A DNA stretch of 64,000 bases from Lytechinus pictus (taxonomy: Eukaryota > Echinodermata > Echinoidea > Temnopleuroida > Toxopneustidae), in the NCBI RefSeq assembly GCF_037042905.1, contig NC_087262.1, forward strand, positions 21,371,501 to 21,435,500, in the 5' to 3' direction. The position numbers and the translations under genes were made by a program. This document shows positions 35,801 through 45,898 of this stretch, in pieces (position 1 is the first letter of the stretch; each line of letters opens with the position of its first letter). A model generated the notes under the pieces. It saw nothing but the letters and a program-made list of their open reading frames with translations. It ran no database searches and had not been told where the DNA came from.

Positions 35801-37124
35801 AGAATTACACTTCCTTTAGTCATTGTAATAATGAACATTATATGTATCCCACTAATCAAATATTCTTACTGCCACTTACTACTACTCTAACTACCGCTAT
35901 GACTACAACTACTCTAACTACCTCTACGACTTCTACTCTTACAACTACTCTAACTACTACTATTATATTTTTTTCACCATGCATAACAAAAAAAAATGGA
36001 AAGAATATAATGTTACATTGATAATAATTATACATAGTAGGAACTAAGCAGTAGACTTATCAGAAGACTTTTTATTTTACTTTTAAAGCTTCATCCGAAT
36101 TACCATCATCATCATCATCATCACCGTTATCATTATCATCATTACCACCACTATCACCATTACTGTAATCATCATTATCATAATCATAATTGAATTAACC
36201 TCTCTCTGTCTTCATTGTTCGTTATCAGGACGTTATTCGCAAATTATTAGAGCGTTACCAGGATCAGAGACGCACATCGACGCCATCTTCTGGCATTACC
36301 ATGGAAGATTTCCGGATTCTAAAAGAAGACTTCCGGTCTCTTCGGTCAGTTATTGCATCATTATTAGCTAGATTTCGCACCGCTTAGCAGAAAGAATTTT
36401 AGAACGCAGTAAATGTATTGTCAAACGCACTTCATGAAAAGAGCACCCAAGAAGCCTTCGTCAAAAATTGGTGAATCAAAACAGCAATTTCGTCCTGGAT
36501 TCTGGGCAAACGAAGAATTTGCAATTTTTCGTCAGCTCTGAAACTGCTGTTCCTGTTCGCCAATTTTCGACAAAGACCTCCTAGCTATTCTTTGTCATTT
36601 GACTGGCGTTCTGTGTAGCGGTGTGAAAACTCCCTCTTATTATTCATTATCATCATAATCATCTATCTTTTATATATTTTCATTTCTGAATAGAGAATCG
36701 AAAAAAGGGAATCAGATGGATCAACGCTCAAAACTATTTCTTTATTTTTAATTTTGTAAACAGGAACCACATCTCGAAAATCCTTCGCTTGGTCGAAATG
36801 AGCATCGTATCGCTCGAAGACATCGTTCAGGGGCTCAACCTCCGAATCGACGAGCTCGAAGACACGGACACCCAACTGGACGGCATCGACCGCAATCGGG
36901 TCCAGATCGAAAATGACGACATCGATCAGCTGATCGAGGACGTCACAATTTTTGAGAAGTGCGTGCGTCGCGCCATGGCCCGTCTTCAGAGTACGAGCCT
37001 GATAACCAAGATGGCAGAGATGTACACACAAGGGCGAACGGTTGTCAATGATGAGGAAATGAGAGGCAAGTTGGAGTCATACCGGAAGGACTTTGAAAGC
37101 TACGAAAAGAACCTCTACGCATGA
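23823..37124 (+). CDS. TRPC-type transient receptor potential cation channel (16 exons, 859 aa)
   Basis: Plasma-membrane non-selective/Ca2+ channel subunit. Exons: 23823-24078, 24486-24610, 25345-25449, 25927-26217, 26706-26792, 27130-27308, 28060-28196, 28541-28680, 30067-30184, 31440-31621, 32009-32088, 32727-32925, 33536-33700, 35291-35329, 36229-36344, 36764-37124. Every junction is AG/GT and in phase. N-terminal ankyrin-like repeats and TRP_2 region: FERALFGAIEVGDV, GDALLRSI, MKNNFQIVESLLKAGVSP, then LDNAFRLSQELRELGNDWEEF (res. ~200-230). Six membrane helices lie at roughly 300-630. The pore region is LYWALFAV, and S6 is VIGLNLFIALLTTQ. TRP box EWKFGR is at ~639, then LPPPF at ~658, the TRPC signature. 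A coiled coil (~740-830) ends the protein. Most TRPCs are 800-950 aa. Exon 2 acceptor 24484-24485 was chosen because it restores the 27-residue ankyrin spacing. The sequence is divergent, so I cannot assign a TRPC subtype. Confidence 0.92.
25100..25290. repeat. Perfect 57-bp palindrome in a GTGTTAAC-rich segment
   Basis: Arms 25140-25167 and 25169-25196 are exact reverse complements (28 bp each) with one central T; the arm ends in AGTTAACACCAC. Flanking DNA repeats the same word: AGGTGTTAAC at 25108, TTTAACACC at 25229 and GGTTAAC at 25255. It lies in TRPC intron 2, about 150 bp before exon 3. It is either a small foldback element or a spontaneous palindrome. Confidence 0.85.
28216..28500 (+). 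repeat. CAT/CAC microsatellite in TRPC intron 7
   Basis: Almost pure CAT, CAC and CGT triplets fill the intron between exon 7 (ends 28196) and exon 8 (starts 28541). The His-, Ser- and Met-rich open frames seen on both strands here are artefacts of it. The 3' splice site of exon 8 sits only about 40 bp away. Confidence 0.9.
28700..30066. other. TRPC intron 8
   Basis: Contains a TG microsatellite with a G-run (28855-28905) and, at about 28930-29110, an ATTTATTT / A-rich segment ending in a hairpin around AAGGCTGGGCTCCC. The latter resembles an antisense 3' end of a non-LTR element or SINE. The rest is AT-rich without visible features. Confidence 0.4.
30370..30775. repeat. G/C-run-containing degenerate repeat
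   Basis: Two similar units carry GTCTTCAACCACAAATAAAGGA and related A-runs, followed by two near copies of the CGTCCCCTG / AGTTGTGACTCGTCA stretch (30664-30735), with C-runs at 30461-30477 and 30747-30759. It resembles the other capped elements at 12757 and 37350. It lies in TRPC intron 9. Confidence 0.5.
30820..31078. mobile_element. MITE family A, copy 1 (TRPC intron 9)
   Basis: Ends are inverted: AATAGGGAGTTTTCGC on the left and GCGAAGACTCCCTATT on the right. The interior includes GCAATTTTTCGTCAGCTCTG, CACCAATTTTCGACAAAG and TTTGTCATTTGACGG, which recur in the copies at 33743 and 36382. Non-coding. Confidence 0.8.
32940..33165. mobile_element. Foldback element with repeated GAGTCAA / ACTCGG motifs (TRPC intron 12)
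   Basis: Left half (TTCGGAGTCAAATTTTACTTGGAATGGCGCA..., GAGTCAACTCTATTCCGAGT) is the imperfect reverse complement of the right half, over about 70 bp, with a central segment of about 75 bp. There is no coding capacity. Confidence 0.8.
33743..34055. mobile_element. MITE family A, copy 2 (TRPC intron 13)
   Basis: Shares CACCAATTTTCGACAAAGAC, TTTGTCATTTGACGGG and GAAACTGCTGTT with the copies at 30820 and 36382. Its two halves form an extended inverted repeat (GCAGAACGGATTC near 33762 versus AACCCGTTCTGTGTCG near 34017; GTCAAATGAC in both orientations). It lies directly next to exon 13 and to the element at 34071. Confidence 0.8.
34071..34650. mobile_element. ~580-bp long-TIR element, family B copy 1 (TRPC intron 13)
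   Basis: Terminal inverted repeats of about 150 bp: the left begins CAAGTCGACCCCAACAAAAA, the right complements it with GGGGTGGACTTGACC. Shared internal stretches are TTATGACATTTTAAAGTTTC and ATAACACTGAAAATTTCAT. A second copy is at 62960-63560. No open frame of note; non-autonomous. Confidence 0.85.
35400..35850. repeat. Degenerate ~100-bp tandem repeat with GCGCGAAGCGC core
   Basis: The core appears as GCGCGCGAAGCGCACTC (35466), a degenerate GAGAGTGGAGCGTGAGCTGA (35565), CAGCGCGAAGCACGAGCTGA (35664) and GAGCGCGAAGCGCTTGCTT (35775), spaced by about 98, 100 and 110 bp. Between the cores lies AT-rich DNA with recurring phrases such as ATATGTATCTTACTAATCAA / TATGTATCCCACTAATCAAA. It lies in TRPC intron 14. 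Confidence 0.65.
36382..36640. mobile_element. MITE family A, copy 3 (TRPC intron 15)
   Basis: Contains the family words GCAATTTTTCGTCAGCTCTG, GCCAATTTTCGACAAAGACC and TTTGTCATTTGAC, plus the right end GTGTGAAAACTCCCT. Highly similar to the copy at 30820 over the central part; the left half is more diverged. Confidence 0.78.
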
Positions 37125-37349
37125 TCTGATGAAATTTGCTTCTTCGTATTTGACGGCCAAACACTGGCGTTCTGTTCCTAAACGAGTAATCACGATGAAA
37201 TTATTCAAAATATATATCTAATGATTAAGTGTTTTTCTAACACTTTGCATTAATTTTGAAATTATAAAGCTCATTGCTGTGTTTTCTTATCATACTGAAT
37301 AGGTCTTCACTGTCATGATTGAAATATGTCATCATTTTTATGATTACAT

Positions 37350-37528
37350 CAGGGGCCGCGGAACCGGGGGGGGGGCTGGGGGGGCTTCAGCCCCCCCCCC
37401 CACTTTTTTCCAAAACCGTGTACAAAAACGTAAAATTGACCATATGATTGTGATTTTTAGCATGGTCAGCCCCCCCACACTTTTGGCTCAGCCCCCCCAC
37501 TTTGAAAACCGTTCCGCGGCCCCTGTAC
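37350..37528. mobile_element. ~180-bp foldback element with GGGGCCGCGGAAC ends
   Basis: Left end CAGGGGCCGCGGAACC and right end GGTTTTC-complement...GTTCCGCGGCCCCTG are exact inverted repeats. The interior has G/C runs and two CAGCCCCCCCAC units. It lies about 230 bp after the TRPC stop, possibly inside the 3' UTR. Confidence 0.8.
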
Positions 37529-37680
37529 ATTATGAAAACAATGCAAATATTACAAAAACCATCAAATCATGTAAAAAGTCAGCTCGTGCTTTGCACTTGC
37601 AATAATCATTTATCGAGATTTATATCTTGTTATTTCTTTAAAGTGCTTTAATATTGACCCATTCTTCGGGTCGGAATATC

Positions 37681-37686
37681 AATAAA
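37681..37686 (+). terminator. Possible TRPC poly(A) signal
   Basis: AATAAA 557 bp after the TRPC stop codon. If used, the 3' UTR would include the foldback element at 37350-37528. Another AATAAA follows near 37790. Confidence 0.3.
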
Positions 37687-37924
37687 TTTTAGCGTGTGTT
37701 TCGCGTTTGCTTTAATTGTCCCATTATCCAGTTCATGGTTACAAAAGTTCCTTAAAAGATAACGAGCCACCTTATCTGGTTTGTAAGAATAAAGCTAAAA
37801 TGTATTCAAAATTTCAGTCTTTAGTTAGAACTACCCCTCAAAAGACCGCCAACAAAAATCAGCTTCTATAGCGGCCAAAACGGGAAAAATGTGGATGAAC
37901 TTTTTTCCGCCCCCCTCCTTCCAG

Positions 37925-38138
37925 TGGCGAATGGTGGTGGTGATTTTACCTGATTGCTAAGAAAGCATGAATGCTTGTAAGCAAGAAACCAGAGGACCGA
38001 CGGCTTAGGGTAATCTCCGAGGGACCTGGTAATGAGGATAAATGCCTTACCAAACGGCACTAGCGCACCAAAAGGGAATTGAACCCGGGTCACCGGAATC
38101 CGAAACCCCCGCTCTACCGACTGAGCTATCGCGCCTCC
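37925..38138 (-). mobile_element. tRNA-derived SINE
   Basis: On the minus strand from 38138: GGAGGCGCGATAGCTCAGTCGG (Box A match TAGCTCAGTCGG), then GGTTCAATTCC (Box B, one change from consensus). The tRNA-like head lacks a good anticodon arm and acceptor pairing. It is followed by a unique body (GGTAAGGCATTTATCCTC, AGGTCCCTCGGAGATTACCC, AAGCCGTCGGTCCTCTGG), which is a SINE layout rather than a functional tRNA gene. The 3' end is near 37925. Confidence 0.8.
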
Positions 38139-38239
38139 AAAATGCAAATACTGGATTTTCCCCTGGATATGACGAAAGAAAACGTGATTGATGAGAAGGT
38201 AGAAAACTACCATAACCATGAGTAATGGCCATTGACATT

Positions 38240-39213
38240 ACACGTTAAATACTGGCCATAGGACGTCGGTAATCGGCACCAACATATGTCGGTAATCTAG
38301 GGCCTCCACCTCTCCCCCCAGGAAAATGCCTAGCTATACGGCCCTGAGATTATTGTTGTAATGTCCAATGCAACCAATTTAGCTTTTGTTCTTGATATGA
38401 AATTGTATATTCAAACACACTTATTATAGATAAGTTAACTTCTGTATATTCGATTTCCTACGAATACCGGTCTATATTACATCTTTCTTTTCAATATTCA
38501 TTTTTCACTTTTTGTCCCCTATTTACCTGAAATATTCAGTGTTTGTGTGCATATATTTTTCTTCTGGTGTTTTGTAGTTCACACATTTCTCAAATATTTT
38601 TAACATTGAATAAAATATTATACCGCCTTCATCCTAAATGAACATATTTTTCATTTATCATTGTTTTTTTAACGGTGTATAATGTCACAAATTCTGACAA
38701 GTAAAAAAACTTATGCTTCTTGGATTTGCTGGAAGTTAGAAGTCAGCATGAGCTAATGAACGAGGAATGTTTGAAAGAGTGGATGATGAATAAATCGTAA
38801 TCGATATATTTTTGTATGAAATAACTGTTAATTACCAAGGTAAACGAAATCAACAATCTCTTTAAGTTTTTTACCCTAAATTCAAACTAAAAAAAAGAGA
38901 AAATATTGTACGTACCACCAACAAATTGTGCGTATACCACCAATCCTTCAATATTTGGTGGTGGTCGATTGCCCTCTTGGTCGATTAATGAAAAGTTTGA
39001 AAACTTTGTTCGCAGAGAACAAGCGAGCGAGCGAGCTCGGCCAGATTTGGGTTACCGAAAATAAACAATGATTAAACACGTTTTCTTAAGACCCGCACGG
39101 GTGCTAACAAGGACAGAGGCGTATCGTCTGCCTAAAGTTTGAGTAGAGCCTGTATCTTCCTTTTTTGACCGACGTTTTCAGCAGAAAACGTAGCTGATAG
39201 TTATTTAGCAGTA
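38240..39213. other. Intergenic DNA and putative BICC1 promoter/5' UTR
   Basis: AT-rich without a gene. Just upstream of the BICC1 ATG (about 39000-39213) base composition becomes more balanced, with GAGCGAGCGAGCTCGG at 39023-39040, consistent with a promoter/5' UTR. No TATA box is evident. Confidence 0.4.
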
Positions 39214-39448
39214 ATGGCTCACCAGACTGACGACGCAATCTCCGAAATGGGCGATTTTGCGGAAGAAAATGAAGAATCGCCGTCGATTGTTGACGACAAC
39301 TGTGGCTCCAACTCGGACGAGTCCGATAGCGGGCCAGGCATGGATGCCTCCCCAGGAGAGCCGGCGGAGGATGAGGTAGAGATTGACCCAGACCGCGTGG
39401 AGGAGCGATTTCGTGTGGATCGTCGAAAGCTGGAGCAAATGCTTCAAG
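39214..39448 (+). CDS. BICC1: Bicaudal-C (BICC1), first coding exon only
   Basis: BICC1 is a cytoplasmic RNA-binding protein with KH domains and a SAM domain that controls translation and mRNA stability in embryos and epithelia. This exon encodes 78 residues plus one base, starting at ATG 39214 and ending at a GTAACT donor after CTT CAA G. The N-terminus is acidic and Ser-rich (EENEESPSIVDD, GSNSDESDSGPG). It ends EERFRVDRRKLEQMLQ, which closely matches the segment just before KH1 in vertebrate BICC1. The KH and SAM domains must be encoded past the window, because no later exon is seen up to 64000. Acidic low-complexity followed by this conserved block is the family pattern. Confidence 0.85.
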
Positions 39449-39959
39449 GTAACTGAAAATTTCTTAAATGATTTATTTCAGCATGTCTTTGACTTTATTT
39501 CTTTGTGTAGGCTGTAGGCATTTTGTAATTTTTTGTATAGGGTATTCCGTATTGTAACACGATCTAATCTAGTTTCTACTTGAACTTACTTATGGAAAAC
39601 TCTAAAATAAATAATTACTGTTTTGCTAATTGAATAGATCTTAGTGACTATGTGTTTACAAAATAATATTCACATATAATGATTCTTAATTATTTTTTCC
39701 TTTCTGAATAAGATTATTTTCATCATGATTTCCTGCATTCATGATCAGCATCACCAATCGCTATCTCCACCTCCACTATGACCGTCACCATCATCATCAC
39801 ACCAACATTGCCACCACCACCCATATCATCTTTACCATGACCACCATTTCCATCCATCCCAACCTTTAATACCATCTCAATCAACATGACTATTGATATA
39901 CAGCACCACCATTGGCTCCATCTCCACCACCACCTTTACCAGTTTACCACCACCACCAC

Positions 39960-40290
39960 CATCATCAACAACACCACTACCAGTCACCACCATCACCACA
40001 AGTAAAAAAAAACACTACCACCACCACTACCACCACCACCAACATACCACTACCACCAACTTCACCACCACTACCATCACCAACACCACCACCAACATAC
40101 CAGTACCACCAACTTCACCACCACTACCATCGCCAACACCACCACCAACATACCACTACCACCAACTCCACCACCACTACCATCACCAACACCACCACCA
40201 ACATACCACTACCACCAACTCCACCACCACTACCATCACCAACACCACCACCAACATACCACTACCACCACCTTCATCACCACCAACACC
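39960..40290 (+). repeat. 53-bp minisatellite in CCA-rich DNA
   Basis: Units starting AACATACCACTACCACCAAC recur at 40041, 40094, 40147, 40200 and 40253: exactly 53 bp apart each time, about five copies, with few substitutions. They lie in a wider CAC/CAT-rich tract (about 39730-40390). Because 53 is not a multiple of 3 the reading frame rotates, giving the two overlapping Thr/Pro/His-rich open frames of about 160 aa, which are artefacts. Confidence 0.92.
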
Positions 40291-43200
40291 ACCACCAACA
40301 CACCAACACCACACCATCACATACATCACCACCACCCTACTATCACCATCATTCATTCATTCATCATCAATCATTACCAACATAATCAGATAATCACTAT
40401 TGATCACCAACAGGTTTATGGGCATGGTTCCATTATGACTTCAATATTGAGTTTACTCACTGGGCTCAAATTTGTAATAATTGTGAAATAAATATTAGAT
40501 TTTAACAATTAATTCAATCATAAATATTTCAGTCACAAAAAGGCTTGTCTTGACTCTTGTGTCAAGTCGGCATATGCAGGCTTGCTGGAGGCTTCTCCAC
40601 CAACTTTTGATTAAACATTGTAAAACTTTTAAAAGTCACAGTGGCATGAAGGATGAGTAAAGACTCTTCCTTTCTGGTACGGTAAATTTTATTTCTTGTA
40701 ATTCATGTTGTTGGTGTTTCTTTCTCTTTTCATAATCTCACAAATTTGTTTCCTGGCAGTTAAATGGGTTTTTTTTTTGCTCTGAAATATAAGATAAAAC
40801 ATACATGACAGCCTATTACAAAAGTATTTTTATAATAGAAAAAGAACCTGAATTCACCAGTGTACATTAAATCTTCAAAGAGAGATAATGAATGTATCAG
40901 ACATTGGTAAAAAAAGTGGGGATACTGATAAAAAGAAAGGTAAAAAAGGCAGCAAATAAGAAGTAGGCCTACATAGTTTGTAAATAAATCTTAAAAGGAA
41001 GATAACTTCTGTGAAACATTGGTAAAGAAAGTAGAGATTAGAAAAAGAAAGGTAGAAAAGGGCAGAACATGAAGAAACACTTGAAAAAATATAAACAATC
41101 TTTTAAAAAAGATATCTATACGAGACATTGATAAAAAAAGTATAGAGAGTGATAACCCCATGTTACTATAGAGCATGTAGAATGCCCACACCTTGCCACT
41201 GTATCTCTGTAGTGATGACCCGCGGTCTCCCATGACCCCAAGCTATCTATCAATGACGGCTCTACTAATGATTATACTCCACATGATCCTTTCATTCATG
41301 CATTAGGGAGTTTATGAGTTTCCTAGGAGAAATTGACCCTGGCTATTCCCCCTCCCTGTTTCCCACCCATGAAGGGACCCCCACTCTGTATGCCAGGTTT
41401 TAGGCCTACTTTTTTTTAACCACTTTTTTGTTAAATTGTTACTTAAATGAATGTCAAGATATTAGAGATACTTTGATCCATACTACCCCTCTTACCTATA
41501 AAAGTAGCCTACCAATTGTGTACATTATTTTCTCAAGTCTATTAATTTTCTATATTTGTGTTAAATTATTATTTGTAACTTGTAAGAATGTTCAGATAAT
41601 CCTATCTAGTTTCAAAGTATTTGGGAGTAAGTCCAGAAATTTTGAATTTTATTTTCATAAATTTAATAAAGAAACTATTCATATCTCAAATCTATTAAAA
41701 GCATTTAACGATGTTGAAAACTTCTGTTTTCATTGAAATTAGATCTTAATCTGTGTTTCTGTTAAAAGCCTTATAAATGGACGTTGTAGTTTGTAGGCTG
41801 TCTATGAAGTACCTTAAGTTTTGAGAGGTTTTGCTTGATGCCCACATTTCCAAGAATTCTGATTTTCTTTTGTCTGACTTGTAGGACTCATATTTCCAGG
41901 AGTTTCAGCCTAGAACTCCTGATTACTTTACCAGGAAATTGTACTGAAAAACAATCACTGGCATATAGGGGGGTAGCAGTGAATAAAGTGATCTATTTGT
42001 GCATTTTTTATCATTTCACCCTGTCTTTTTGAAAGAAGAAGAGATAACTGATTCATAAAAATTATACACAATTTTAGGTGGATCGCAATATAAATAATAT
42101 TTGGTTACATACTTTTTTTCTTGTTTGGTTTTCACTTGAGGCTATTATGCTTGTATTATTTCTATATTTGTAATATTTGCATTTAAATTGTTGAGATAGT
42201 TAATTTATTATTAATTATTGTTTCAATAAAGTCTCTTGTATCTTTCCTAATTTCTGCTCATTCACTTTATAGAGTAGATAAACTTTAAAACATGCCAAAG
42301 TTGCAATTTTGTACTTCATAACCCATATAAATCACAATGAAAAGCATCTTCCATGCCTTGCTCAAGTGAAGTTCCCTTTAAAAGAAAATTGGTCCGCTGG
42401 GACGTGGACTTGACCTGTGAATTTATGAGAGAGTGTGTAAACCAACAAGTGGATGTGGAGATACTATTGAGAAAAAAAACTTTCAAAATATTGAAGGAAA
42501 AAAATGAGGGATAATTTAGTGATGACAACTTGACAAGTGGATTTGTACAAGAGGATGATGCTTGGTTGTGAAACAAAATAGGAGCGTTGAGCAAAATGTT
42601 TAGAAAAGGGAGGAAAATTGGCATGGTAAAGTCTCAACAGTCTGCATCTGTGAAATTGATCGCATATTTTCGTTGTTATGGTTTTGAAATTGCTGGTGAA
42701 ATATGCATGCCTCTGGCAAATTTGTGCATTGTGGTTGTTGAATTCATTCTGTGAAAGAAATAATTGTTGCTTTCAGAATGTGGATAATCACTTCAGACAG
42801 AATTGAAGTATGATATTGTTCGTAGTATTGATATTCTCACTAGTGTGATGCCAGTATGACAAATTTCAAAACAAAAATCCAATAATAGATTACCATTTAT
42901 TTCCATTTGATAACATTCCAGTAATAATTAGGGTTGATGAGCAAAGGGTGTTATTATTATTTTAAAAAAAATTGAAAATATACAAATTTTTTATTTTCCG
43001 TTTTTCATCCTTTAGTGAACCTTTTTTTAATTTGTAACTTCATAGATTTTTGAACTTCGAAAATAGTTAAATTCAATGTTTCTCCAAAGAACCCTTTTAA
43101 TTCCTGAAGCTCATAAAGGAATGCAATGTTCTCTTCAAAGCCTTAAGTAAATTACATAGATATTTTTTTTACATTTTTTGTGTTTTCACTATACTTCAAA

Positions 43201-43516
43201 GATAACAATAGGTAATGAAAAACATACATGTATGAACAATCTAATATTTGCTCCTTAATTCAATTCAGTTTGTCTTTTATTTGCAGTAACTCTGTTCTTT
43301 GAGACTGATCTCATGAATAGACATGTCTTCAAGTACAAGTTACAACTATTCTCAGCAAAAAAAGTGTACCCCAATTGCAAATAAAATGACTTGTGCCTTA
43401 AGTGAAATATCACTCACAAGATTAGGACTATTAACATTCATTATTCGTCACGATTGGAAATAGGTCATGATATTGTAGAAGATTCTCAATTAAATCTCCC
43501 TTACATCTCTCCAAAT

Positions 43517-43672
43517 TGGGGTCCATTGCAAAACAGTTATACTATCATACTAAGCTTGCCAGCCAATGATATGGAATCCCTGATTCTGATTGGCTGTTAA
43601 GAATCGTTGCCATAGTAGTTACAAATGGATGGTAAAGTTACCATAATTTTAACTTTTATGCAATGGGCTCTG
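43517..43672. mobile_element. ~155-bp MITE with GCCCATTGCA ends
   Basis: Left end GGGTCCATTGCAAAACAGTTA and the reverse complement of the right end, AGAGCCCATTGCATAAAAGTTA, match in about 18 of 22 positions. Short, AT-rich, non-coding. Confidence 0.6.
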
Positions 43673-45378
43673 TATATTTCAAAATTACTGCTGTACCAAT
43701 GTTATTTTGGTCAAAACTTCTCTCTAGAAGCTTATGGAATTCTATGTTTGAATACATGTAGGCCTATAATATAAACTAATAGTGTGCAGACACAATCATT
43801 CTAGAATATCATTTTTATATCATTGTATCACATTATAAAGCACATCTCCAATGAATGGGAATGGGAAGAAATTTTCTGGGATTAGGTTTTTGGAATTGTG
43901 TTCTAAGATAAACCAAGCTTTCATGTTAGTTTGTATAGAACCTGTACTGTTTGGAACATAGCAGATTTAATGGACTACTGCACAACAATACTGCCGAAGA
44001 CTAAAGCTGGATTTTGGTGTGATAAAATCTTGCAACAGCAGAATGAAGTTTCTGAGCCATTAAATCCTCAAGTCGGCTCTTTTCCTTTTCCGAATGGAAT
44101 CTAGCATAACATGTAATTTGATATTGATTGTTGTGGAATGGAATATTATTTTTTAATTTAAGAAAATTGTAGAAGTAGTATTTTGATTCTAAAATCATAT
44201 GATTTAAAGCCCCCCCACCCCAAAAATATTTCTTTTAGAACTTAATTTTATTAGGTCAAATACGTGTAACTGCAATCCAATCCAAATACGTGTAATATGC
44301 TCAACAGCTCAAGAGTTGTGCCTTATTATAATAATGGGATTGATTATGTGTATAATTGGATCTGTTTAATAGTGTTTTCTTTATTGTTAATATCTTAGTA
44401 TGTGAATGATATTATTTTAATTTTTATCTCTCAGAATAAGAGATTTGTTGGTAAGGACTTTCAATTAAACCAGCGTTATACAGCCGCCGTCATACTCTAT
44501 TCAAATTCCATTCAGGTATTGGAGAGATGTCTTTTGGATATATTATAGTTACACTGCCCTTCATTTTAAACATGATTACAGTTACCATCATTGTTTTGAT
44601 ATGTTAATGAGGAAGTAATACCTACGGTATTCATTCTACAATGACTCATATTGTTTTCAGAATTTGAATATGGTTATTAGGAAAGCATTCCTAATTTCAA
44701 GTGTGTAATTAGAAACCCTGAAGAAACCCATGTAGGATCATGCAATTTTGACAGTGTCTCAACAAAGCTATTCACACTAGAAGAAATAGTTGTTTACCAA
44801 CATATTGGAATCATTATCAATGGTATTAAAACATCATTGTTTTTAGAACCACATTTTTTAAAAGATTGTTGGACAAAAATGTAATAGTCGACATATCAAC
44901 ATTTAAAGTATTGACTATTCAATTAAGATGGCAAGTTAATTCACCTTCGTGCAGGCCCAAGCTGTCACAAGAAAGTTTAAATTTGGTGTTTTGTACATTT
45001 TGACAACTTTGTGAAGAACTTCTTTTATTTTGATATTTTCAAGTTTGCTCAGACTTTCTCCTACCTGATCATGAGGCATGCGTATGTGATTTTTCTGAAT
45101 TTGTAAGACCATAGAGCTAGATCAACATACAACATTTTGCTCATTGGAACATTGTATACACTCCTTTGACTGCGATTGTCAATGACTTTTTTATATTGAC
45201 TTTAAAATGTTAAAATAATAGTGAAGTTCTATATCATACTTACATTCTATCACTGAAGATGTTTGTTTTAATAGTGGTATAGTGCAGATTCTTGGCCTTC
45301 TTCAACTTTATTCAGAACAGTTTGAGTATGAAATAAATCACTTTGGGGTGGCATGACACCAATGCATTGTTATTCTTA

Positions 45379-45898
45379 GGGTGTGTTCAATGTTGGTTTC
45401 AAAATTTAAACGGCAACATGAAACGTGATTGAAAATGTGATTACAAAACGTGGATATAATGAGAAACAAAGGATGTGTTCAATGTCCTCCATTCCCGGTT
45501 GTAAAAGTAAATGTCTTTCAAATAATGATTCCGAAGAAAATTTAAACATCGAAAAAGATGCGTTTGTAAACGAGATCAGCTCAAATTTTACGACCTTGAG
45601 CATTATGAATGCAACATTGAACACAATTGCGTTTTGAAACGTCTTTAAATTTGCTCTCGCAGTGGAAGCCTACACAAACAGGTGCCAGAACTGACCTTTC
45701 TTGTGATGGGTCAAACTGCGCACTAAACCTGCGCTAACGAAAGCGGGAAATTTAAAGACAATCAACATATAAACGGCTTTATATTTCCGACACTGAACGG
45801 TGCACCGCTGATCATGTTTGCGTTCGTATTTTGTAATTGAGTTTTTAATCATGATTCATGTTGCTGTTTAAATTTGAAAATCGACATTGAACACACCC
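45379..45898. mobile_element. 520-bp PIF/Harbinger-like non-autonomous element, TTA target duplication
   Basis: The left terminus GGGTGTGTTCAATG and the right CATTGAACACACCC are inverted repeats, extended over about 50 bp (AAATTTAAACGGCAACATGAA / TTCATGTTGCTGTTTAAATTT). TTA flanks both sides (45376-45378 and 45899-45901), the 3-bp duplication typical of PIF/Harbinger (TWA). An internal GGGTCAAACTGCGCACT at about 45708 recurs in the element at 54449. Non-coding. Confidence 0.82.

Noticed and set aside
39893-40393. 166-aa and 157-aa Thr/Pro/His-rich frames
   Set aside because: 53-bp minisatellite and CCA repeats in BICC1 intron 1.
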